A stretch of 64,000 nt of DNA from Bathynomus jamesi. Its lineage: Eukaryota > Arthropoda > Malacostraca > Isopoda > Cirolanidae. The stretch covers positions 461,001 to 525,000 of the forward strand of contig JAJOZX010001077.1 of the NCBI GenBank assembly GCA_023014485.1, in the 5' to 3' direction. Under the pieces are notes generated by a model that was given only the letters and a program-made list of their open reading frames with translations, was not told the DNA's origin and searched no databases. Below, piece after piece: positions 42,918 to 54,184 of the stretch. The position numbers and the translations under genes were made by a program. Numbering within the stretch: position 1 is the stretch's first letter; each line of letters opens with the position of its first letter.

Positions 42918-43116
42918 GGAGTTGTCAATACGCCTTTAATGATCTATGGAAGCGATGGAGTTGTCAATAAGCCTTTAATGATCTATGGAAGCGTTGGAGT
43001 TGTCAATAAGCCTTTAATGATCTATGGAAGCGATGGAGTTGTCAATAAGCCTTTAATGATCTATGGAAGCGTTGGAGTTGTCAATAAGCCTTTAATGATC
43101 TATGGAAGCGTTGGCT
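42918..43116 (+). repeat. Five tandem 39-bp units, open reading frame maintained
   Basis: Unit AGTTGTCAATAAGCCTTTAA followed by TGATCTATGGAAGCGATGG. At 39 bases the unit is divisible by three and gives a repeated 13-residue peptide, VVNKPLMIYGS(D/V)G. Units differ only at GCGATGG/GCGTTGG and one TACGCC/TAAGCC. The frame (71 codons) has no signal of a gene outside the repeat. Confidence 0.9.
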
Positions 43117-43369
43117 AGGTGCGGGGCCGCGACAATTCGAAGAATTAAGGAAAGAAATTCTTCCAGATTCTCAACTTGTTACCATGGAAACATATCACAT
43201 AGAATCGTTGTACATCTGACAGGTGAAATGATCTAGAAATTTAAGTTTTTGCAAAATTATCGTACATTTGGGTACTCAGAATAATTTCTCATCAAAGTAG
43301 AAGTCATTCAAACTTTTACTTATTTCATGGTTGTTTTGTTGTCCACTCTTACACAGCATGTCTAAAATT

Positions 43370-43403
<34 letters not shown>

Positions 43404-43489
43404 TAGGTTGTAGTAATTCGTTGGTCTACTGATATTCATAAGTTAAGTTTGTGCTTTTACAAAATTTGTACACACACACATACATACTA
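43117..43489. other. Non-coding with (AAT)n
   Basis: AAT microsatellite at about 43372-43402. No gene is supported. Confidence 0.5.
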
Positions 43490-44243
43490 GGTTTGTTCAA
43501 AACGTATCCGGACTGATGCGATTACAGACAGAATATGGTACTTACAGGGTGTGGGGTTTAATCTCCCTCAAAGTACGCTCCTTCCGAAGCCACCCACTTT
43601 GCCCAACGATCCTGCCACTGTTAAAACAATTTTTCGAAAGCACTTTTCGGAATGGCCAAAAAGCTGCTCCGTCGAATTTCTTTTAATGGTCTGAACCTCA
43701 TCGAATCGGTGTCCTTTCAGGGTTTGTTTGAGCTTCGGAAACGAAAAAAGTCGCATGGAGTCAAATCCGGCGAATATGGAGGCCGCTGTATTTTGGAGGG
43801 GGTAGCATTTTTGGCCAAAAATTGCTGGACAAGTTGCGACGAGTGAGATGGCGCGTTATCGTGATGAAGCATCCAGTCTCCGGACTTCCACTTCTGCGGC
43901 CGTTCCCTCTGAACTGCTTCACGTAGACGTCTCAAAACTTCAATGTAAAATTCATTGTTGATTGTTTGTCCCTGTGGAGCATATTCATGGTACACAACAC
44001 CTTCACCTTCAAACATGTTGCTCGGTACTCTCCAACATCGTAAGAAATCGCCGCGAAACAAAACACGTTTAACTTTATCGGCTCACCACAGTGGACTGAC
44101 GCTACACAAAGAAGTGTAACCCTATCAGTCAACTTGTCTCGACATGCAGACATGTTGACATGTTTAGCACAGTCACAACTCCAAGCGTGCGTGACCTTGT
44201 TCTAAAAATAAACACCCTATCCGGATACTTTTTGAACGGACTT
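43490..44243 (-). mobile_element. Mariner element, internally deleted (DD34D-like)
   Basis: Left end GTTTGTTCAAAACGTATCCG and right end CGGATACTTTTTGAACGGAC are inverted. Only about 750 bp, compared with about 1.3 kb for complete mariners. The transposase fragment is at 43717-44061. Confidence 0.85.
43717..44061 (-). pseudogene. Mariner transposase fragment, classical mariner lineage
   Basis: Contains VVYHEYAPQGQTINNEFYIE, LRRLREAVQRERPQKWKSGD, WMLHHDNAPSHSSQLVQQFL (catalytic D in HHDNAP) and PPYSPDLTPCDFFRF (last D). These are the hallmark blocks of classical mariner transposases, whereas the other mariners in this window have QQDGAP and SPDLTPLDF. A continuation near 43570-43756 is frameshifted. 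The N-terminal HTH half is missing. Confidence 0.88.
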
Positions 44244-44261
44244 CGTGTGTATGTGTGTATG

Positions 44262-44267
<6 letters not shown>

Positions 44268-44351
<84 letters not shown>
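44268..44351 (+). repeat. (TA)n(TG)n(TA)n compound microsatellite
   Basis: About 84 bases lying between a mariner right end and a SINE start. Confidence 0.97.
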
Positions 44352-44352
44352 G

Positions 44353-44635
44353 GCGCCTCGGTGGTACAGTGGTTAGCATCGCTGACTACGAATCCACCGG
44401 CCCCGGGACAAGACCAGGTGACGGCAGGCGGCGCGCAGCAAACCCAGCTGTTCATCCTTCCACACAATAAAAATTGGTTGGTAGGGAGGTCGTGAGATGG
44501 AGTCCGGGCGAGGACTTTGTAATTCCTGACCGCCCGTGGTAGGTAATGTTTCGGATTCCACGTTAAACTGTAGGTCTGAGATGGAGTGAGAAGCTTGACC
44601 TTCGTCAGAATGAACAATTCGGGCGGAAACCAAAC
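44353..44635 (+). mobile_element. tRNA-derived dimeric SINE, variant with extra segment
   Basis: Head GGTGGTACAGTGGTTAGCAT, degraded B box, CAGCTGTTCATCC linker, a recombined middle (AGATGGAGTCCGGGCGAGGA, CTTTGTAATTCCTGACCG) shared with 12645-12960, and the common body GTTTCGGATTCCACGTTAAA, GACCTTCGTCAGAATGAAC. Confidence 0.85.
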
Positions 44636-45892
44636 CAAGTTTAACGAAGGTTATAGTAGGCCCGCTATATTAAAGTAATTTAATTTAAATTAAATGTTTA
44701 CAAGGTCACCAATTTGATCTTTCGACCAAATAAACAATATTTAATAAAGGAGACAAAAAGAGGTTTTGTAGTTTTGGTTTAAGTATTAGAAAAATAAATG
44801 AATTACTTGTTTGCAGCCATTAACAATTATTTGTACGGAATTGTGCAATATTATTTAGATAAATGAATGATTATTGACAAGAGGGAATGATTTCACGCAG
44901 GTCAGCAATTAAATGATACAATGGGGTTGAAGGTGTTGAATAATTGAGGTAACAAAATATACAGTATTTAATACACAATAAATAAGCCTCTTTGTGGTCG
45001 TAAATACGCAAGTTCGATTTAACGGCATGAAGACGCTTTAGAGAGCCTAAGTGATTTGGCTGAGGATTTGTTGAGTTTATAGGATATGTAACAAAATAGC
45101 CTAGAACAACGAAGTAAAACATTGTAGGCCTGCAACGTTGATGTACTCCATGCAGGATCAAGCTGAAGTTCGAAGATCGGCAGGACGGATGAGAGTGAGT
45201 GGAGGATCAAGCTGAAGTTCGAAGATCGGCAGGACGGATGAGAGTGAGTGGAGGATCAGCGCCGAAGGTTGGAGAGCGGATTGCAAGTGGAATGATGAGG
45301 ATGAAGATCCGAAGAGATGAGGAATGAGAGCGAATTGGACTCACGCTTTTATATGCGCTCTCAAGGCGTGATGTGTTTGGCGTGATTTCTTGGAATTATG
45401 TGGATGTCTGCATTTTCCACGTGTTTCAGTACACGTGTTCGGATTTCCACTTTGTTTACTTCTACAGGCCGTGAAAAGGTGGCGAGGAAAAGGAATTTCC
45501 GGTAGGCCGCTACATTATATATGTCGGGCTGCAATTTTGTTCTTAGAAATTACCGGTCCTCAGACAAAAAAACGTTGAGAAACACTGATTGAGCTCATGA
45601 CTTCTAACGTCATCAGATCAGCATAAACAAAGCAGATGGAGAAAATCCCGAAATTAACCTGTATTTGAAGCTGCATTCTCTACCTCGTTATTAACAATGG
45701 AGTTTAACTTTTAATGTGTTAGTTACATATGTTAACTAAAGTTTTATTGTTAACAATCACAAAAATTAGGAATGCTTTTGTAAATACGCGGACGACGAGT
45801 TAAGTGTAAATTGATTTCTGATCCTTATTTACATTGTTATTTTTCATTTGTAGGAAATTTATCCCTTTCTTCATGTAGGTTTCCAAGAAACA
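44636..45892. other. Non-coding, unidentified repeat tail
   Basis: No gene is supported. Around 45480-45595 the sequence ends AACGTTGAGAAACACTG, which looks like the right end of a hAT element (inverted CAGTGTTTCTCAACG), but a left partner was not found. Confidence 0.45.
45153..45250 (+). repeat. Two tandem 49-bp units
   Basis: AGGATCAAGCTGAAGTTCGA followed by AGATCGGCAGGACGGATGAG and AGTGAGTGG, repeated twice with no differences seen. A third start is visible at 45251. Confidence 0.9.
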
Positions 45893-46107
45893 GCTTCTCC
45901 GGATCACCTGAAGATCCGTCACCCCAGCCTTTTTTACTTAGCTTTATAAGGTCAACTAACGAAAATATCATGACTTAACCTAACCAATAGGTTAACTGTA
46001 CGCCCTTGACGATTGGTTAGGTTAAGTCGTGATATTTTCGTTAGTTAGCCTTATAAAGCTAACTAAAAAAGGCTGGGTTGACGGATCTTCAGGTGATCCG
46101 CTTCTCC
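45893..46107. mobile_element. Foldback MITE with 8-bp target duplication
   Basis: GCTTCTCC occurs at 45893-45900 and 46100-46107, flanking a 199-bp element with ends GGATCACCTGAAGATCCGTC and the complement. Arms of about 85 bases continue through CCAGCCTTTTTTA and TAGCTTTATAAGG. The centre contains the TTGACGATTGGTTAGGTTAA family sequence. The 8-bp duplication suggests a hAT or related mover. Confidence 0.85.
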
Positions 46108-48317
46108 TTATACAATTCGCTATTGACTGGTACTTGTTTGAACTTTGTACGTAAATTATTTCGTAAGATATGTCTACTACCTCGTCCAGCATATGGATGC
46201 AGACCTATAGATCTATCTAAATAAATTTCAGTAGGCCTAATTATTACAGAGAAAGATAAATATAGGCAATTATGGATAACCCATTCATCTAAAGTCCAAA
46301 TATGGAGAGAGATATTTAGGCCTAATTTATAAGACTGATCAAATGTCAATGGATTAATGCTGAAAAAATATTTCACTGAAATTAAACGGACCATTACTTG
46401 TTCCATACCTCTTTTTTAATTGCAAGACTATGACCCTTACAGTAACGGCAACAGATTTATGGTGTATATCGGAGCAGAGCATTTAAAGTGTCATAAAAAA
46501 TTTAATGCTTCTGTCATACGATCTCTATTTCTTTTTACCTTAAGTTTGAAATCCCCTCCAGAGGCGAGGTCGACAGTTTTGGGTATGATTAAACGAATTG
46601 AAGTATATGATATGACGTCACCCATTGGTAAAGAAAAGTGAAGTCGACTTTTCTAAATGTATTTTCAGCGCATTTGAAACTAATGTTACTGAAAATACCA
46701 CTTTGTGGTGTCGCAACCAGCAACAGCACCAGAAATGTGAGAAGTTAAAGATACATTTACACCGATTTATTTTCAAAGACAAATGAAAGTAAATTTATAT
46801 TTTTTAAATGCAAAAAAAAAGGTCGGAAATGTACGTTGCCACTGTGTACTCTCAAAATACTTTCATAGGCCTGCTCCGTATTATGAATTTGTGCTTCGTA
46901 CTGATTATATTATGGCCCTAAAAAGTGAATTGATTCGGTTATCACTGACAGAATGATGAAAAAAAAGGCAGTACTGTGCCCGAGTTAATTTACCCGATCC
47001 CCCCAGGAAGGAAATAATAATAATAATAATAATAATTGTTTTTCGAGGCAAACACAACTAAGTTCCTTGTACCTTAAAAGATGTGCTCACTTCTATTGTA
47101 AGTTATTATCTAATGTCAATTACATCCGTAGGTCGCCAATTGAGATTGTTGATACAGTGTCCTCAACTTCCCTATAGTTCCAAAGCTCTTTCAAAGAAAT
47201 AAAATAATTCCAATTAATTAAAGGGGCTAATGTGAATACTTCAGTGTGTATATATATATACAGTTGGTAAAAGAAACAAATTACTTATTGAAGATAAGAA
47301 GCCCATTGCCATAATTTTGTAATTCTTTGAATTTCAAATCAACTTCTTTAACGCTTCACCCTACCAGGGGTACAGTACCAAGGTATTGCTAGCGTAACTT
47401 TTAAAATGGGTAGGGATTAAGGGTTAATGAATTTCAGGTGCAGTACTGTAATTATTACACTGCTTTGAAGTTTTCTGAAGTAAGGAAAAAACTTCCCTTC
47501 CACCATTGACTATTTTTCAATAAAGAATTAAATGGATTTTAATTTTTTTTTTAATCTACTTCAAAAGCTTTTCCGGCAAAACTCTACTATCCAGACACAA
47601 TTCAGAGTTGATGCTCTACCCATACTCATGTAATGACATCATAGATATTTCTTCCAATTACAAAGCTGCGTACATACGTTATTCAATTACATGTTATTCC
47701 TCAGTCCTCACTGCCTGTGTCGTCAGATACATTTTGACAGCATGTGTGTGAAGATATTTGTCTCGACATTATTAAATAACTTGTATAAATTATTGGGGGA
47801 CAAGTATGAGCTGGTTGCTTATTTACAATTTCAGAACTTTATAAAGAGTAATTTAAAGTGTGGAAAAGCGTGTTAGTAAGTGAAAAATACACAAAAATGG
47901 TGAAAAATATGATTTTCGAGCTATTCGGCTTGAGTGTTGTAGGTCTATAATTAGGACAACTTAGCCTAGTGTAGGCCTAGCTACCTAATTTGTCAAAGGC
48001 TTATAGGATTATTTAGGCGATAATGTATTAACTATTAAAATACACTCAACAGTTTCTTAAGAATTAGGCAAAATTTATAACAGTAATAGAAAGCATTAAC
48101 CACCTTCTCTATCTCCCCTGGTGCTTTGACAACTCGACCTCATGCACCCCTTCTCCTGGGTCCGACCCTGAACGTCACAAAGACGTCATTGTGACGTCAC
48201 TTTGACGTCTGCTGATCTGATCTGAAAATATGCGTTTGGCTTATGAACTGTTTCGGAAGCTGTGTCTCGATTAAAATTTTACTCAACCTTATTTCTTTAG
48301 CCTCGTTTATATGTATG
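46108..48317. other. Non-coding, no gene seen
   Basis: Short frames without motifs. (AAT)n at about 47018-47038. Paired words such as TAAGTGAATTTC-type inversions are weak. Nothing can be supported. Confidence 0.45.
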
Positions 48318-49195
48318 CTAGCTGAGGTACCGGGCGTTGCCCGGGATAAATTTCACATTGCTGTTGCATGTCGTTCACGGTCAGCTTCAAGGCGTGATTG
48401 TCTTTCTTGGGGTGTTTCTCTTGCTCTGGTAGCTGCTACACTTTCTCGGACAGCTTCAAGGCGTGATTATCTTTCTTGCAGTGTTTCTCTTGCTCTGGTA
48501 GATGCTACACTTTCTCGGACAGCTTCAAGACGTGATTGTCTTTCTTGGAGGTTTTCTCTTGCTCTGGTAGATGCTACACTTTCTCGGACAGCTTCAAGAC
48601 GTGATTGTCTTTCTTGTGAGCTTTCCTGCTTCCGGGCTTCTTTATTTTTTCTGGCTGCTAATGTAGATCTGCCCAAACTTGCCCGTTTCTTTGGTGGCAT
48701 GATAAAATTGTTTGGATTTTCAAAAACTACAAAAAAACATTGCCACATTAACTTCCTGTAACTATTCGCACAAACAGACAGGCTGACCGACTCTGTGTTG
48801 ACATGCTTCATCCCATAAGAGGTTCCCGTGCCAAATTTGGTAGCTCTAGGTCAAACTGTTTGAAGTCGTCCTAAAAAATAATTATATGTGAAGCTCAAGA
48901 TTTTCATGACTGTTCTTTTCTATAGTTTTATTGACCAAATAATTAGTCATGAAAATGTTAAGATTCAGAAATCTTGACACAATGTGAAGCTCAAAATTTT
49001 CACGGCTGCGTTCTTTTCTGTAGTTTAATCGCGGTGCTGGGGCCTTCGGGCCCAGTAATTTTAATTATTTAATTTATTAACATTCTTCATCCCATAAGAG
49101 GTTCCCGTGCCAAATTTGGTAGCTCTAGGTCAAACGGTTTGCGCTTGCATAAAGGACAAACAAACAAACAAACACAGGCGAAAATATATAATAGA
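48318..49195 (-). mobile_element. Helitron, short non-autonomous copy
   Basis: On the minus strand the 5' end reads TCTATTATATATTTTCGCC after an A (49196). The 3' end is a GC-rich hairpin (CCGGGC, AAC, GCCCGG) followed by TACCTCAGCTAG, ending in CTAG at 48318. These are the two structural marks of Helitrons. Length 878 bp. No Rep/helicase domains; an N-terminal protein fragment remains. A duplicated segment (CAAATTTGGCACGGGAACCT) occurs at about 48830 and 49110. Confidence 0.8.
48340..48700 (-). pseudogene. Helitron protein N-terminal region with 23-residue repeats
   Basis: ATG at 48700-48698. The peptide starts MPPKKRASLGRSTLAARKNK and continues into repeats of the form ERQSRLEAVRESVASTRARE. 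This Arg/Glu-rich leader is known from Helitron helicase-type proteins. On DNA the repeat is 69 bp and occurs about three and a half times (48370-48610). No zinc finger, Rep or Pif1-like helicase follows; the frame runs into the 3' hairpin. Predicted charged coiled coil. Confidence 0.75.
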
Positions 49196-51015
49196 TAAGC
49201 CAAGCCAAAGAAATATGATTTTGATAAAATTTAAGAATCCAGACCATAATTACTAACCTAACCTATTATTAAGCTATTATGACCTAATTTTACCAATTGT
49301 TCTTACCTTTAATGGATTGAGTGTACACACGAGTCGCCTCTTCTAGAATTTCTTCAAATTTATATACGAGTAATTATATACTTATAACAACATGGCATAA
49401 TGTAGGCCCAGATACCAAGTAGTCAAAAGCCTACTTAGGCTTACAAGCTAGCTTTTATGCGCTGAGCATAATGCTTCCTATGGCACTTATTCCTTTTCAC
49501 CCCACAATTTCTTTTTTCCCGGTCAGGTCATCTGTACGCCCTTGACAATTGGTTAGGTTAAGTCGTGATATTTTCGTTAAAATATTCCACTTATTCCCCC
49601 CCCCCCCCCTGCATTTCTGCATATAATACAATTTTTTTTTATTTTTGTAAAAGTGATGTGGGGGAAAAGGAACAAGTACCCTTCCTACTACTATTTTTAA
49701 TTTTGTAGTCTTTAGGAAACCTACTTCACTTGGCTAGGCCTATTAAGATCTACTTAGGGCCTATACTACTCTTGTAGGTTTACTGCCATAGGTGAATCAC
49801 ATTACACCGAATACTCATGGGCGCACCGGATCTTTTCCAAATGGACGACCCCACGGGATTTAGCTGAAAATTTGTATATTAATAAATTTTTATATTCTAA
49901 TAACGAAAATGACATTATTTTCTTGGAGAAATACGCGCAACATACGAAAAAAATTGCATTTATATGCGCACTAGTTTGCATGGCGCATGACCGTTATCTA
50001 GTTTACACTGCTCATGACGGCCGGATACGAGGCCCGGTTAATTGAATGCCCGGTCAGGTCACTTGAGTGGCCGGTTAGGTCAACTGTACGCCCTTGACGA
50101 TTGGTTAGGTTAAGTAGTGATACGAAAATATCATGACAACCTAACCAATCGTCAAGGGCATTCAATTGACCTAACCAGGAAACTTAGTATAGTTGGCGCA
50201 GTCATCGCATAGTTAGGTTAACAAATAGTAAACCATATTAGTTACTGTAACCTTAGTCAAGTTAAGTCGTTGTAACTTTGAGTGTCATCTCAGTTTAACC
50301 TACGGTCATCCCTTTTGATAACCAGCCGTCGGATGTCATCACAAATTTTTTATTGAAATCTACTAAACAAACGTAAGTAGACTTTGGTTTTCCAAACGTG
50401 TTTCGGTCAACTTCAAATCTAACGATCTGGTGGTTATCATTACTGAAGCCTACCTCCGTCTATAGTCAGTCCATACTAGCATCGTGTACTTTTCAACCTT
50501 TCAAATGATAAAAACATTGAAAAACATTGAAAAGAAATTTAATCAATTAAGTATTATGAAGTCACACACACACACACACCAACAATTTTATTTACAAAAT
50601 TGCTATTTTATAAATTTTCCAACGAAATCAATAGAAAGCAATCAACATTGTTCCACTGTGGCTTCGTCAAATGCAAAACAATAATAATTAAAGGTTTCCT
50701 TTTGCCACGGACCATGTTTAGGAATGAAAATTGATTTGTTACCCTTTTTCGACCCTCTGTTCGAACCCCATAACATGCAGAAACAGCAATGCACCCTTTC
50801 GTAACTGAAAGTTATATATTTTAAGGGTTCATAGCGTAAAATGAAAAATAAAATAGTTAAAATACGTTCATTGGAAATAATGGTTTTAATTTATTTTAGT
50901 TATTATAGAGAGAGAGAGATGCTGTTTGCTTCATGTGTCACATCACTTCTTATTTTAGTTAACTGCATGAAGGTATTTTTATATTAATCATATGTATAGG
51001 TAAAGGTGAATTATA
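49196..51015. other. Non-coding, with two copies of a palindromic repeat
   Basis: CCCGGTCAGGTCA-type words with TGTACGCCCTTGACGATTGG sequence lie at 49520-49581 and 50040-50175; the second is a hairpin closing with CCAATCGTCAAGGGC. A poly-C tract is at about 49590-49603. GTAGACTTTGG and CTATAGTCAGTCCATACTAG near 50370-50480 resemble the ends of the 32360-33770 element. Confidence 0.55.
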
Positions 51016-51232
51016 CAGGGTGTTCTAAAATTCCCTAGTAAACTTTTATATGAACGCAATATCTTAACAAAAATTACGCTATATTTAACAATTTTATTTC
51101 AAATACAGCAACAATAATTCTTTATTTTAGACGTTCAGAGTGTCTTCCTTCAACTTGAACACATTGTTCACAACGACCGACTACTGAGCGACAGATATAT
51201 AAAAGTTTACTCTCTAATTTTAGAACACCCTG
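51016..51232. mobile_element. Mariner-type MITE
   Basis: CAGGGTGTTCTAAAATTCCC and the partner AATTTTAGAACACCCTG in TA context; the inversion continues as AGTAAACTTTTATAT. The middle (ACACATTGTTCACAACGACC) may be leftover transposase sequence. Confidence 0.85.
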
Positions 51233-51253
51233 TATTTATATATATATATATAT

Positions 51254-51345
51254 ATGATGAAAATAACCAAGAAGGAAAAAGAAAAACACAATGGTGAGCA
51301 CCATTGTGTGTTTCCTTTTTCCTTCGTGGTTATTTTCATCATAAA
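51254..51345. repeat. Short palindromic repeat
   Basis: GATGAAAATAACCAAGAAGG and its complement enclose CACAATGGTGAGCACCATTGTG. The layout resembles 25148-25296 but without CTGANGA and GAAA blocks. Followed by (AT)n at about 51380-51428. Confidence 0.7.
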
Positions 51346-51396
51346 TATTATTCACGTGTTACTTTCGTGAAATAATAATATATTATATATATATAT

Positions 51397-51428
<32 letters not shown>

Positions 51429-51604
51429 GCAGGAGTGCAGATCCTTAAAGATTAAAGCCATTCTATGTTGCCAATTTGCAGACTTTTAATTTTTAATCTT
51501 TGGAGGGGACGTTTGGTGCATTTTGAGAATATCTTTGAATATTAAAATGCATTGAGAACCATAGTCTAACCTTTAGGAACCATCTTTGTTCATATGTTTA
51601 TGTA

Positions 51605-52368
51605 CAGGGTGTCCCATAAGTCTGGCATCATAGGAGAAATTCATATTTTTCTATTTCTACAAGCCATAATTTATGCTCGGGATGCCAATTTCCCGTCCAC
51701 CATTCTGTTCAGTGACGAGGCTGTTTTTTATGGAAATGATGAGGTAAATCGACAGAACACCCGCTACTGGTCTCAAAACAACCCTCACTGGTATACCTCT
51801 GCAAAGGAACAAGGTGCATCTCGGGTGATGGTATGGTGTGGCATTTGGAAGGATCGCATCATAGGCCCACTCTTTTTCGATGAACATGTCACTGGAGGCA
51901 CCTACCTACGTACGCTCAAGGAAGAAGCATTTCTCAGTGTTGAACGAAGAAGGAAATTTCCCAACATGATTCCAGCAAGACGGCGCTCCTGCACATTACA
52001 GCACCCAAGTAAGGGAATACCTGTACCAACAATTCCCTGGTCATTGGATACGACGTCGAGGGCCTGTGGAATGGCCAGCTAGAAGCCCGGATCTCACGCC
52101 ACTAGATTTTTATCTCTGGGGCCACTTGAAAGCGCTGGTATACACAGAGAAAATTAGGAGTGTTGAACATTTGCGGCGGCGCATTATTGGGGCATGTAAC
52201 ACCATTATTCCTGACATCATTCACCGTGTGCTCGCTGACTGCGTATCACGTCTGAATTTGTGTATTGAAAACAATGGTGGACATATTGAGCACGTTCTGT
52301 AAATAAAAGCTTTTGTTTTGCCTTTTTTTATTATTTTTCCTATGATGCCGGACTTATGGGACACCCTG
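51605..52368 (+). mobile_element. Mariner element lacking the transposase N-terminus (copy 2)
   Basis: Ends CAGGGTGTCCCATAAGTCTG and CGGACTTATGGGACACCCTG, TA-flanked, 764 bp. Same 5' join (CTATTTCTACAAGCCATAAT to ATGCTCGGGATGCC) and same 3' end as the 18572 element, so both descend from one deleted parent. Confidence 0.92.
51660..52302 (+). pseudogene. Mariner-family transposase, catalytic half, frameshifted
   Basis: NFPSTILFSDEAVFYGNDEV (first D), SRVMVWCGIWKDRIIGPLFF, then a shifted segment where the QQDGAPAHYS block is out of frame (the frame reads PARRRSCTLQHPS), then WPARSPDLTPLDFYLWGHLK (third D, from 52066) to GGHIEHVL at the stop. Fewer changes than copy 1 in the first part. Not functional as read because of indels near 51935. 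Confidence 0.9.
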
Positions 52369-52723
52369 TATATTTAATCATGTTGTTGTTCCAATGAAGA
52401 AGGAAGAAAGTTAATTATATACGCGGGAATATTTAAGTTTACCCTTTGTCATACATTGAAGAAAACGATTCCATAATATTGCATACACTTTTCTAAAATG
52501 AAAAATTAATCGTTCAGTCGGTTTTACTAAAAAAAGAACACAACCAACATTATTTTGAGCTTCGAAATTACGCAGCCACTCGCGTGCATAGGTTAATTTT
52601 TGTGAAGTTACAAAATGTATGTTGTTCGTAAGCTTTAAAATAAGTGTTGTTAAACTCTTATTGAGTGAGAATTTTTTGATCAAAGTCGTTTGTGATCTAC
52701 TTATTACGCAAACGATTGTGGAC

Positions 52724-52760
<37 letters not shown>

Positions 52761-53027
52761 GTAAAGAAGTAACCCCATTCTTATACCGCTGGAAATACCC
52801 CAGTTTGAAACTGGCAAGTTATTTGATATATAACTAAAGAGACTATACGCGAATGGTTAACAAAGCAAACACTCTCTTAACTTAACTTAAAATACCCTAA
52901 CCTTTAATCTGACCTATCCTAACCTTACTGAACATGACCTCCAGCGTAACCCAAACACCAGGGCTTACGTCGACAGAATGTCTTGCCGCAAACCACCTGG
53001 GTATAATAAGCATTTAGAATCATAATA
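52369..53027. other. Non-coding with (CA)n and AACCT-like words
   Basis: (CA)15 at about 52729-52759; TTAACTTAACTTAA and CCTAACCTTTAATCTGACC near 52870-52930. No gene is supported. Confidence 0.55.
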
Positions 53028-53083
53028 AAATTTAGGGTTGTTTACTTTCCTTCGTAACAGCAAAGGTTATATGACAGAGAGGA

Positions 53084-53707
53084 CCCACAGCCAGGGCCGC
53101 CGAGAGCTGCCCCGGGCCCCGGGGAAGGATTGGTATATGGGCCCCCCCCTGTTTACTCAGTATTTTATTATGAATGTTTTTTGTGTACATAATAAGCAAA
53201 TGTCCAAGTCACTATTCAAAAAATACAGTATGAATAAACAACTCAGAAGAAAATGACCATTTTATTTTTCGAATCAATTATATTAATTCTGTCACCATAC
53301 AGTTTACAAATGCAGTACCAGTCCACGCAGCCAAGATACTTGTTTACTGCAAGATTTTCATAATTAGAAGCGTACTTTCTTTGCCTTCTCTCTAGCAAAG
53401 TGATAAATAATTCTGATGAAATTTAAAGTACGGGCTAACTGGCTTTCAATTACAGTGGTTCCCAGATCTGTCAGTCGGTCTTGGGCATTGGTGGACCGCG
53501 GCGGATAATATTTTATCCGTTTCAGTTTGACTATGATAATCTTTATACAATGTACGTTCATTAATTAGATTTTCTCACTGTTATTTTATCAATTGCTTTA
53601 TTAATATTTTTAGATTTTATCCCCCCCCTCTTTTCGGGCCCCTTAGAGGTCCGGGCCCCGGGGATATAACCCGGCTTCCCCGCCCTCTCGGCGGCCCTGC
53701 CCACAGC
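53084..53707. mobile_element. hAT-type element 1 of a same-site pair
   Basis: The element 53092-53699 begins CAGGGCCGCCGAGAG and ends CTCTCGGCGGCCCTG (perfect 15-bp inverted ends) with CCCACAGC on both sides (53084-53091 and 53700-53707). GC-rich near the ends, AT-rich inside, no transposase. Confidence 0.9.
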
Positions 53708-54184
53708 CATGGGCGCCCGCAGGTAGGGGCAAGGGGGGGCGCTTGCCCCCACCTGGAAATGCCAAGAAAATATATTAAATATTTTCTAAGAAAATATTTA
53801 TATCCTAAACTTGCTGAAAAGTATCCAACTGCCTCCTAAAGGGTGAAAATTTTTATTTGTGTGCATGATAAAAGGTTGCTACCTTTTTATTTGTTCAGAA
53901 GTCCCCCCTTAAAATTACTTACATTTACTTCAGTGTGCTTTTTTCTTCATTCTATCATGTTTCTGTTATAAATAAAATAAATGATTGTTATCATGTGCAT
54001 TGTATGTATATACAATATATATTTGCATTTTCCATTACAGAAAATGCAACACTAAACTTGCTTAGAATTAACCTGCTGGTTCCTAAGGGGTCAAAAGTTT
54101 TTTGCTTGCTCCGGTCCCTACCTATTAATACATTAAATTTTGCCCCCCCTTGGAAAAAATCCTGCGGGCGCCCATGCCCACAGC
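53700..54184. mobile_element. hAT-type element 2 of a same-site pair
   Basis: The element 53708-54176 begins CATGGGCGCCCGCAGG and ends CCTGCGGGCGCCCATG (perfect 16-bp inverted ends). It uses CCCACAGC at 53700-53707 and 54177-54184 as its target duplication. Its ends differ from those of element 1, so it is a different family inserted at exactly the same 8 bases. Confidence 0.9.

Noticed and set aside
42918..43116. CRISPR-like array
   Set aside because: The 39-bp units are contiguous without unique spacers; it is an ordinary tandem repeat in a eukaryotic genome.
48243..48761. 172-codon plus-strand frame with repeated SRTASRRDCLS peptide
   Set aside because: It is the complement of the Helitron leader repeats, whose minus-strand reading has the known MPPKKRASLGRS start.
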